A DNA stretch of 64,000 bases from Glandiceps talaboti (taxonomy: Eukaryota; Hemichordata; Enteropneusta; Spengelidae), in the NCBI RefSeq assembly GCF_964340395.1, contig NC_135567.1, positions 9,567,984-9,631,983 of the forward strand, written 5' to 3'. The notes under the pieces are model-generated. The model was not told where the DNA came from, searched no databases, and worked only from the letters and a program-made list of their open reading frames with translations. This document shows positions 30,700 to 42,400 of this stretch, one piece after another (within the stretch, counting starts at the first letter, position 1; each line of letters begins with the position of its first letter). The translations under genes and the position numbers were made by a program.

Positions 30700-31290
30700 C
30701 CACCATCACTAATTATGCAAAACTGTTCATACATATGTAAATTCTGTTGCAAGTCAGAGTATATACTTGAATAAAATATGCAAAACAAGTCATATATATG
30801 CATATTATGTTGTATGTGATTGTATATTGGGTATGCAAATTACAAATAATTATGCACAATGGTTTCAGTTTTGGTATTCGATACTGCATATTATGAATAA
30901 TTAAGCAAAATACATAAATATGCAAATTATAACTTCTGAATATTGTTATAGGGTATACACATGAATAATTATGAAAAACAAATCATGCATAATTATGCAA
31001 ATTGTTACTTCTGAATAATGTGATAGGGAATACACATTATGAATAATTATGCAAAACACAACATGCATATGCAAATTGTTACTTATGAATAATATTATAG
31101 GAATATACACATTATGAATAATTATGCAAAACACATCATGAATATGCAAATTGTTAATTATGAATAATGTTATACACATGAATAATTATGCAAAACACAT
31201 CATGCATATGCAAATTGTTACTTCTGAATAATGTTATAGGGAATATACACATTATGAATAATTATGCAAAACACATATGCATGACAGTGA
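30700..31290. repeat. Octamer-bearing tandem repeat, second block
   Basis: About seven units of roughly 70-75 bp: TATGAATAATTATGCAAAAC, ACATCATGAATATGCAAATT, GTTACTTCTGAATAATG, TTATAGGGAATACACAT. At least six perfect ATGCAAAT octamers (near 30830, 30918, 30996, 31069, 31143 and 31206), plus more with one change. Confidence 0.85.
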
Positions 31291-31563
31291 AAGGTCAGAG
31301 GTCAAAGGTATGCTTTCTTTCAAATACTTTTCTTTAAAACTGTGCTTGACTGATGCAATCTGTTTTACCATGAACAATTTTATCTTGGATTATTCAAAAG
31401 GAATTTCTTTGGTTTTGAAATTGTACTCAAATTTGTCAAATTCAAAATATTACATGTCGAATATTTCATACTTATCGTATGTTTTGTTTGTGTGGAAAGA
31501 ACTCTGCTCAGTGTAAAACAACATTAATTATGAAAAGAAAAAGTGTTTTTTTTTCACCACCAG

Positions 31564-31682
31564 CTATCCCAGGTGACTATCACATCCAGCTTACATTACA
31601 TGAAATGCTCGTGTTTCCGGTGAATCCAGAATCACTGCAATTCCTTTGTGTGACCTGGAACCAGACACCGGAAATGTCATGA
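31564..31682 (+). other. Possible terminal exon of unknown product
   Basis: After a pyrimidine run and CACCACCAG, a 119-nt stretch reads AIPGDYHIQLTLHEMLVFPV and on to a stop (TGA at 31680-31682). It would be in phase 2 relative to the acceptor. Composition looks more protein-like than its surroundings, but I recognise no family and no upstream exon. It could be chance. Confidence 0.15.
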
Positions 31683-31804
31683 CAATGCATGCATGTCTAC
31701 GTCACTGGTTCTGCTGTGTTCGAAATATGAGTCGAAACACTCAAAATTTGCTAATTACTTTCCCAAATTTATTTTTATATTACTGGCAATGGTATAATTA
31801 TATT

Positions 31805-31945
31805 ACTCCCCAATATTTTTCTTCATTCAGGCAGAAAATACTTGTGACCTAAGGGTTGTCACTACTCGTCGAGTGTCTCGTAGTGACAAGGGCACCTTAG
31901 GTCACTCGCATTTTCCTTGGCTAATGAAGAAAAAATACTTGGGAA
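31805..31945. mobile_element. Small foldback element
   Basis: Inverted arms: CCAATATTTTTCTTCATTCA and CTTGTGACCTAAGG on the left; CCTTAGGTCACTCGC and TAATGAAGAAAAAATACTTGG on the right. The centre is TTGTCACTAC..GTAGTGACAA. Length about 140 bp, no ORF. Confidence 0.65.
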
Positions 31946-32005
31946 TAACATCTGAATGTGTGAAAGTTGTAAAGAAATCACTGATGATAAAAAAAATTGA
32001 CACCT

Positions 32006-32125
32006 CATTCTTGGTAGCCTTCACCCCTATCCACTTCATACCCTAAGATAATGTTATATGGAGAGGATTGCATAAAAGAAGGGTGACATGATTAAATTTG
32101 AGGGGTGAGAAGCTACAAAATACTA
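32006..32125. repeat. Duplicate of the Rab8 3' end
   Basis: CATTCTTGGTAGCCTTCACC through GGGGTGAGAAGCTACAAAATACT repeats the segment 32448-32575 at high identity. That second segment contains the last Rab8 codons and the stop. The repeat here is in the same orientation, so it carries a copy of the SIL-stop codons. Confidence 0.85.
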
Positions 32126-32447
32126 GCTTGTACTCAACATATAATAACATTGGCAGCAACTCAAAGGCTAGGATAATGAAAAAAAAATATGGAATGAAAA
32201 AAAAAATTCATAAGGTGTAAAGTTTAAGATTGAAAATTCCCCAGTCCCTATCATAGAAAATATAGATATCTTAGTGAAAAAATTGACATATGCACCCCTG
32301 TTTTATATAATAGACTCTACCGTAACAATATGAAGATTCCAAATTATTATGTTGAGGGGGTGGAGGACAACACCATGAGAGGTAGAATGAAATATAATTT
32401 TCAATGCAACATGTACATGATTTTGGCATTGCATCTTCATAGAACAC

Positions 32448-32580
32448 CTCATTCTTGGTAGCCTCCACCCCTATCCACTGCAATGGTTATACCCTAAGAT
32501 AATGTTGTATGGAGAGGATTGCATAAAAGAAGGGTGACATGATTAAATTGAGGGGTGAGAAACTACAAAATACTACATTT
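32448..32580. repeat. Repeat unit overlapping the Rab8 stop codon and 3'UTR
   Basis: Direct partner of 32006-32125 (CACCCCTATCCACT, CCCTAAGATAATGTT, GGAGAGGATTGCATAAAAGA, AGGGTGACATGATTAAAT). It includes the Rab8 stop at 32563-32565. Confidence 0.85.
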
Positions 32581-32738
32581 CCACGCACTGCTCTTCTTTG
32601 TCTGTGTTTCTGTGACTTTGACTGCAGACTTGCCTGCTGAACCAGACTCCTGGAAAAAAAGAAACATTTCAGTACTTGTAAAATGATAAGATCATTTAGA
32701 TGAAACATGAACAAGTCATGACTCTGACTTTGATAAAA

Positions 32739-32769
<31 letters not shown>

Positions 32770-32836
32770 TGGATGAACTGGCAGAGACAGGCAGGCAGGC
32801 AGACAGACAGACAGACAGACAGATGGATGCACTGGC

Positions 32837-32879
<43 letters not shown>

Positions 32880-33024
32880 GACAGACAGATGGATGAAGTG
32901 GCAGACAGACAGACAGACAGACAGACAGATAGATGGATGAACTGGCAGACAGACAGAGACAGACAGATGGATGAACTGGCAGACAGACAGACAGACAGGC
33001 AGACAGACAGATGGATGAACTGGC

Positions 33025-33103
<79 letters not shown>

Positions 33104-33700
33104 TAAAAACATCCATGACATTAGCATAAATACAGGAGGTGAAGTAAAATTAAAGAGACACAGAGATGTTGACAGACTGGCAGACAGAAGCACAAAATTA
33201 GCATCATTACAATTAATACAATATTGATATCCGGCCTATTGGCTTGTGAACGCACACATTTTAAAAAGACAGTTATAATATAAAGAGTTGTTACTCTCAG
33301 AACAAGTATAACTGTAATGTCATGTACAACTTTATATTATTTTTGTAAATTGACTTTGGAAATTGTATGTTTATCAATTTTAATGTTCCATTTTTGTCTG
33401 ACGTGTTCTGTCATTTTTTGAAATCTTTAATTTCTTGTTTGTGATAGTTCCTATGGCAATCTGGAATGTTATATATATACACCTACAAATACTAGTATTT
33501 CTTTTAGTCACTAAGGCCTTAGTAAGGGATACAAGCTAGACTAGCTTTGCTATTTCTTGATCCCCTTTTGCCATGTATTATGTACTTGCGTCTGTTTTAA
33601 GGTTAATTTTATTATGTTGGTGAATAAACATTATTACAATGGACGGTCAAGAACTTAACAGATTGATAGAGATAGACAAAGAGACAGACAGACAAGAGAC

Positions 33701-33761
<61 letters not shown>

Positions 33762-35528
33762 AAGATAGACAGACACAGAGACAGACAGACAAGAGACAGA
33801 TAGACTGACACAGACAAGACTGAAACAGAGACTGACAATGAGTCAGTCAGACAGAGACAGTCAGTCAGACAGACAGACTGACAGACACAGACAGACAGAC
33901 AGACAGACAAGACAGACAGACAGACAAGACAGACAAGACAGACAGACAGACAAGACCATAAAATAAAACATTCCCAAAAGATCTCGAATGAACACCACAT
34001 TGAACACATTGATTATTGTTACTCTAGTACATACAACTGTCTACACAAAGTCACATTTACATCTTACCATTTTCTTATCCATTTTAGCTTTGATATCCCT
34101 GGCTAGTGTGTTGAAAGCCTGTTGTAAAAACAGAAAGATTAATTGTTTACAAATCAGTACACGAAATAGTTAACATCAACAAATTTTTTATGAATAGTTA
34201 ATGACTCTTTAATTTCTATACCCCAAGGCCGATCAATCAGCCAACCCATTCTATATGGTATTTTGTAAGGGCTATTCTGATTCGCTCATTTCGTATAATA
34301 CCTTATTATCTTATCAAAAATGTCCAATCAGTGATCTTGTTATTATTCGTCATACTACCACTGAAATGAGACTTGCGCAGTAAGTTCAAGCAAAGATCAA
34401 ACTGTCAAAGGTTGATTTGGTGTGCGTACTCCAACATGACGTGGAGCCGTTCTAGCTCTGATTTCGAATCTGAAACTGATCAAAGTACATCTGAAGACAA
34501 AAATGAAGCAATTCCAGCTCAACGATTTTTTTTCCCCCTGAGGTGGATCGGCAACGACCATTACTGCCATGTTACTATGATGTACGCACCCCCCCCCCCC
34601 CCCCCCCTGCACTATTTTATATGAAACACTGTATATCATATTGGCTAAGAATTCTTGAAATGGAAAATACCAGGTATCCTAAATTATGTTACAAGACGTT
34701 ACTGGAATTAGATAATTAAACTTTTTGTCTTCTTTTATTTGTTGGTATATGTATTTTGGGCCGACGACCTCTAAATGTGAAATAAATATTCATTCAAATT
34801 TCATAATATAGGAAAAGTTATTTTACTGAAAAGAAAAACATGGAAGAAATATCTTTATTACAAGCCAAGAATGACATAAACTTTATCAGTGAGTGACAAC
34901 AAAAAGTTGATTTTTTAAAGTACTCTGACATATTTAAAGTGGCCATATGGATGAGGATTGGATATTTATTTTGGATTTTTAATTTATAAAATAATTTGAA
35001 AAATCAATGTGAAACAACTTATGCCAAGCTCTTGTTTGTAACTCAATAATTTGCAACAGAATGATAAATGTTTAAAATGTTTGTTATTGTTCGTACAATA
35101 AAACACTTTTTTTACACAGAATTATTAGCTTTTTACAGTGTATTGAGTTACAAACACAGACTTAGTCAATGTTGTTTCATATTAATTTTTCAAGTAGTAA
35201 GCCATGATAAAATTACTTTACAAATTAAAAATCCAAAATAAATACCCAGTCCTCATCCATATGGCCACTTTATTAATTCTGTCAGTCACTTCCCAAAGTT
35301 GAAATTCAACATCATAATAAAATGAGTCTTAAGATAACTTAGAAATCCAGTAATTTTGTGGTAATGTTTTCAATAATGTGAAGTCAAAACTGTACAACTT
35401 GGCACCTTACCTCTTCAACGTTGATGCTAAGTTTGGCACTTGTTTCCATAAACTTTATTCCATACTCAATGGCAAGCTGTTGAAAGATGATATTATCTTG
35501 AATTCTGAGAATTAAACATGTCAGTTGA

Positions 35529-35619
<91 letters not shown>

Positions 35620-35685
35620 TACTCAATGGCAAGCTGTTGAAAGATGATATTATCTTGAATTCTGAGAATTCAACATGTCAGTTGA

Positions 35686-35753
<68 letters not shown>

Positions 35754-35816
35754 TCAATGGCAAGCTGTTGAAAGATGATATTATCTTGAATTCTGAGAAT
35801 TCAACCTGTCAGTTGA

Positions 35817-35874
<58 letters not shown>

Positions 35875-35994
35875 TCAATGGCAAGCTGTTGAAAGAAACA
35901 GCATACAGAGAATTCAAACTGTCAGGCCACTTAACCAACAAATTAAAACACACATATTCAATTCATACATACATACATATATATAATACATACA

Positions 35995-36025
<31 letters not shown>

Positions 36026-36385
36026 GTACATACATACATACATACATACATACATACATACATGTACATACATACATACATACATACATATATACATACA
36101 TATATACATACATGCATACGTACGTACGTACGTACGTACGTACATACATACATGCATGTATGTATATACATACATATATACATACATACATGCGTATATA
36201 CATACATACATACATACATACATACATACATACATACATACATACATACATGCATGCATGCATCCATCCATACATGTACATACATATACATACATACATA
36301 CATACATACATACATACATACAGACGCACGCACGTACGCATGTACGCACACACACACATACATACACACACATACACACATACAT

Positions 36386-36416
<31 letters not shown>

Positions 36417-39400
36417 TACACACACACAGACACACACACACACACACATACACACACACATACACACACACAGACACACACACACACACACATACATACA
36501 TACAAACACTATAATCTGACTTACTGCCTCTCCCCTTTCCTTTGACACCTGCCTCCTATCTTCCATGTCACATTTGTTCCCAAGAATCATCTTCTCCACA
36601 TCAGCAGCTGCATGCTGGGTAGTAAAATATAAATATTAACATCACTATGTAGTCAAGACCACTGATGTAAAAAGACAGGTGAATTCAAACAAGTCAACCA
36701 CTTTCTGACCCCAAAGACTGAGGGTTGTTGTCTGGATATTTTTGCTCTTTCACATTCTTATTTACTGTAAATTTTTTAATTTTGTGAAAAATTGTGTCTT
36801 TTGCCCCCAAATTTTTTTAAAACTGAATTAATTATTATTATTTCTTTAATTTACATCTAAAATGATGCCGAATTTTGCCAAAAATTTACAGAAAAACAAG
36901 AAATTTTGATCAATATGCAATGGGATCATCATCGCAAACCATTGCCTGTTTTACAGCACGGTTCGTAAGTGTAGTGGAAAAAATAATACCTCTAATTTGC
37001 GAGAATGAATGGGATTAGCCAGTCAAGACCACTGATGTAAAAATTCAATCAAGTCAACCAATTTCTAAGAATGTACCCTGGAAGGTAATAATGATAATTT
37101 GATTGTTTATACAGCACTTCCCACACTATGCTCAAAGCAATTTACAATTACAAATGTATTACCCCTGGAATGGATCTACAAATGACACGATGGCCCTTTA
37201 TACTTCCTCAACTCCCTGGGGAGCATACAATCCATTGCAGCCTTTATAAGCTTATAGGATTGAAGCATTCACAATGCAACATCTATCCTCCCAGGTCCCC
37301 AATTATACAGCTGGGTTGACCGAGGCATAATCGTGGTTCAAATCTTGCCCAAGGGTTTTCGCCATTCAGAAACAAATGGCAGCTGTAAGGCTTAAACCTG
37401 CAAGTCAGTCACTCTAACTATTCAACCATCATGACTACACAACCAGCAATGTACAGATTCCAAGCCGACCACTCTAACCATTCAACCATCACAACTCCAC
37501 AACCAGCAATGTATAGATTCTAAACTAACCACTCTAACCATTCAACCATCATGACTCCACAACATCCAACCTGCAGATTCTAAACTAACCACTCTAACCA
37601 TTCAACCATCATGACTCCACAACATCCAACCTGCAGATTCTAAACTAACCACTCTAACCATTCAACCATCATGACTCCACAACATCCAACCTGCAGATTC
37701 TAAACTAACCACTCTAACATTTCAACCATCATGGCTCTACAACATCCAACCTGCAGATTCTAAACTAACCACTCTAACCATTCAACCATCATGACTCCAC
37801 AACATCCAACCTGCAGATTCTAAACTAACCACTCTAACTGTTCAACCATCATGGCTCTACAACATCCAACCTGCAGATTCTAAACTAACCACTCTTAACA
37901 GTTCAACCATCATGGCTCTACAACATCCAACCTGCAGATTCTAAACTAACCACTCTAACCATTCACCCATCATGACTCCACAACCTGCAACCTGTAGATT
38001 CTAAACTAACCACTCTAACTGTTCAACCATCATGACTCTATCAAATAATTAAAATAATCTACTTACTTCTTCAATATTCCTTATCCAATTCTTAATGTTG
38101 TCAAAAGATTTCTCATTTGTGATGTCATAAACCAACATGATGCCCTGAAAGAAAAATGAAATAATACTGAAATTTCAATTACCTTGTCCTCATCAGATAT
38201 ACAATGTATAATATACAGGTCAAGATTCCAGAAATCATTTATGTTGATGTCTGTACCAGTCCTATGTTAACACCAGACTAGCTCAGTGCTAACACTAGGC
38301 TGACACTAACACCTCACCAGTGTGTGTTAGCAACTGGAAGGGTTAATGCCTGTACCAGTCCTATGTTAACACCAGACTAGCTCAGTGCTAACACTAGGCT
38401 GACACTAACACCTCACCAGTATGTGTTAACAACTGGAAGGGTTAATGTCTGTACCAGTCCTATGTTAACACCAGACTAGCTCAGTGCTAACACTAGGCTG
38501 ACACTAACACCTCACCAGTATGTGTTGGCAACTGGAAGGGTTAATGTCTGTACCAGTCCTATGTTAACACCAGACTAGCTCAGTGCGAACACTAGGCTGA
38601 CACTAACACCTCACAAGTATGTGTTAGCAACTGGAAGGGTTAATGTCTGTTACCAGTCCTATGTTAACACCAGACTAGCACAGTGCTAACACTAGGCTGA
38701 CACTAACACCTCACCAGTATGTGTTAGCAACTGGAAGGGTTAATGTCTGTACCAGTCCTATGTTAACACCAGACTAGCTCAGTGCTAACACTAGGCTGAC
38801 ACTAACACCTCACCAGTATGTGTTAGCAACTGGAAGGGTTAATGTCTGTACCAGGCCTATGTTAACACCAGACTAGCACAGTGCTAACACTGGGCTGACA
38901 CTAACACCTCACCAGTATGTGTTAGCAACTGAAAGGGTTAATGCCTACACCAGTCCTATGTTAACACCAGACTAGCTCAGTGCTAACACTTGGCTGACAC
39001 TAACACCTCACAAGTATGTGTTAGCAACTGGAAGGGTTAATGTCTACACCAGTCCTATGTTAACACCAGACTAGCTCAGTGCTAACACTAGGCTGACACT
39101 AACACCTCACCAGTATGTGTTAGCAACTGGAAGGGTTAATGTCTGTACCAGTCGTATGTGAACACCAGACTAGCACAGTGCTAACACTAGGCTGACACTA
39201 ACACCTCACCAGTATGTGGTAGCAACTGGAAGGGTTAATGCCTACACCAGTCCTATGTTAACACCAGACTAGCTCAGTGCTAACACTAGGCTGACACTAA
39301 CACCTCACCAGTATGTGTTAGCAACTGAAAGGGTTAATGCCTACACCAGTCCTATGTTAACACCAGACAAGCTCAGTGCTAACACTAGGCTGACACTAAC

Positions 39401-42400
39401 ACCTCACCAGTATGTGTTAGCAACTGGAAGGGTTAATGCCTGTACCAGTCCTATGTTAACACCAGACTAGCTCAGTGCTAACACTAGGCTGACACTAACA
39501 CCTCACCAGTATGTGTTAGCAACTGGAAGGGTTAATGTCTGTACCAGTCCTATGTTAACGTCAGACTAGCTCAGTGCTAACACTAGGCTGACACTAACAC
39601 CTCACCAGTATGTGTTAGCAACTGGAAGGGCTGATGTCTGTACCAGTCCTATGTTAACACCAGACTAGCTCAGTGCTAACACTTGGCTGACACTAACTTG
39701 TTAAAATGTAGGTGTCAGTAGAATTTCACACATTGGGATATTGTCAACATTTCTGTCTGTGTTTGCAACTAATGCCAATCCATTCACTTGACAGTGATAA
39801 AAACAGATAATACTACTTTGCAAATAACTTTGAGAGATATTAGGCCAAAAAAAAAGAAAAGAATTGTTTCTGGTCAGGACATTTTGTCTAAAATGGTGCA
39901 ACGACACAGTTTTTTTATATACTTTTTTAATTCTCAATAAACCTGTCACTCAGCGACAGTATTTATGGCAGTTACTGTTCTTTTTTATTTAGTACTTTAG
40001 AGCAAGTGTGTATCTGAGGCAGTTCTCATTTGCTTGTTCATGATTGGCTCTGCAGTTGTCTTCACTGAAGTAGGGAGGGTTATTTTTGATTTTTGTGTTT
40101 CTCCCCGAATCTGCAGACTGTATGGGCCAGACAAACATGGAAAAAAAGATCGATTCGAGGGTATTTAAGTGATGCTTGCGCTGACCAGAAAACAATTTTT
40201 TTGCCTTATATTTAGGCCATCAGATGTCTCGACATCAAAACACTTCATCTTTAATCAAATTTAGTTCAATTGTTCATTTTGACAAGCTTAAAACAGTTCC
40301 TTTGATCATTGATGTCATGTTGGTGAGTGGAAATACTCACATTTCAAGGTGATTCAAAATGCCCCCATACCACAACATTGACAAATGTTCTTTACAGGTC
40401 TCTTATTCTAGTACATGCAAAGCTGACTATTCAAAATTGCATGATATGTTTTGGGGGCTGACAGATGTCTTCATATCAAAACACTTCATCTGAGAATTCT
40501 GTCTAATTTTAAATCAATTGTTGATTTTGTTAAGTTCAACATCGTGACTGTGAGTGGACGCACTCAAATTTAAAGTTGCACGAACTACATGTGAAATGTT
40601 TTTTAGATTATATTTGTTAGATGTGATGATAAATGTAATATTGTACAGCTTGAACAGTACGTGGGGGGGGGGGGGGGGGGGTAGATATATTTGTGAAGCA
40701 GACTTGAAGCAGTACACATAGTATCGTGTACCGGTTCTCTATCCAATCACAGGGCTTGAAATTAAATTTTTTCTTTGGTAGTCCTAGTGGGCTACCAATT
40801 TCAGAAAGTGATAGCCCAAGGATTGTGACCTGTAGTCCCATATTCCTGAACTGAAAGCAAAGTTCCTTTATTGGAAATATGTTTGTTATTAAGTTTCATG
40901 TCTGTAAATCTTCCATCCTTTAAATCATTGTATAATCAATGGTACATTGTAGCCTGAGTGGGCTACCAGCTACAAATTATGGTAGCCCCATGACAACAAT
41001 TGGTAGTCTGTGGGCATGGGACTACCAGCTACAAATTATGGTAGTCCCATGACAAGAATTGGTAGTCTGTGGGCATGGGACTACCAGCTATAAATTATGG
41101 TAGCCCCATGACAACAATTGATAAGTCTGTGGACACAGGACTACCAGCTACAAATTATGGTAGTCCCATGACAAGAATTGGTAGTCTGTGGGCATGGGAC
41201 TACCAGCTATAAATTATGGTAGTCCCATGACCAGAATTGGTAGTCTGTGGGCATGGGACTACCAGCTATAAATTATGGTAGTCCCATGACAAGAATTGGT
41301 AGTCTGTGGGCATGGGACCACCAGCTACAAATTATGGTAGACCCATGACAAGAATTGGTAGTCTGTGGGCATGGGACTACCAGCTATAAATTATGGTAGT
41401 CCCATGACAAGAATTGGTAAGTCTGTGGACACAGGACTACTGTTAATTTCAAAATAGATTTTTGGGTCAACTCTCAAAAATTCGCACCCCAATGAATCTC
41501 AATTTCAACTTAATGCTATACTACTTAATACATACAGATAAAATAGACCCCCTTAATTGACATGTACAATGTCTAATTATTGGCCTTTTCATATACTGTG
41601 GGGGCTGGTGGGGGGGGGGGGGGGGGAGGGGGGGAGGAGGGGGATGTCAGACGAAGATAATACTCCTGTTAGTTTCATCCTATTTTATTGTCTTTAGCTT
41701 AAAGCTGCAATATTTTTTTTTTGAAAATGAAAATATTTTGTTATATTTAATAACTTCTGAATGATATCATAAACCCTTAATAGTCATGAACTACCTCTGC
41801 CGGTTAACATATTTTTGTACATGTAGCCGTATACATGATAAATGAAATCAAATTGATTTTTGGGTCCGCACCCAATAATGACAGGTTCAAAACCAAGCTT
41901 TCACTCAAGATTGAAACTTGTCACTACAGTACTACCTACAAATAATATTGACTGCTAATTAATACATACAATGTATTTTTATAAATAACTGACCAATTTT
42001 TAGTGAATATATCTTTGATTATTTGATGAAAAAAATGTCCCAGGTGTAGCTAGTGTAGGTATAAGAGGTGATCTTAGTACATTGTACGTGATACTTCAAT
42101 CATTTAATAAATAATATTAATTTCTTAAAAAGTTAACGCTTTCCATATAAAAACATCTCAAAGCCCCTTACAATTCTACGACAAAAAGGCAATAAAAAAA
42201 GATGTAAAACACAATGGAGGAATCTGCTAGTAATAAAACAGTCATTCAAATAAAAAGGTATGTTTTTAAGGATTTGCTAATATTCTTACTCAAATGGAGT
42301 GACAGTGGCAGCCTATTCCACAAACGTTTTTTTACTAGTAGTAGTAGCATTCTAAACTGAAGTATCTGTATATATTTATACAACTGCATCCTAGGTAATA

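Noticed and set aside
32487-33227. CLSVCLSV / QTDRQTDR ORFs up to 209 codons
   Set aside because: Translated CAGA repeat; the part after it overlaps the real Rab8 last exon in another frame.
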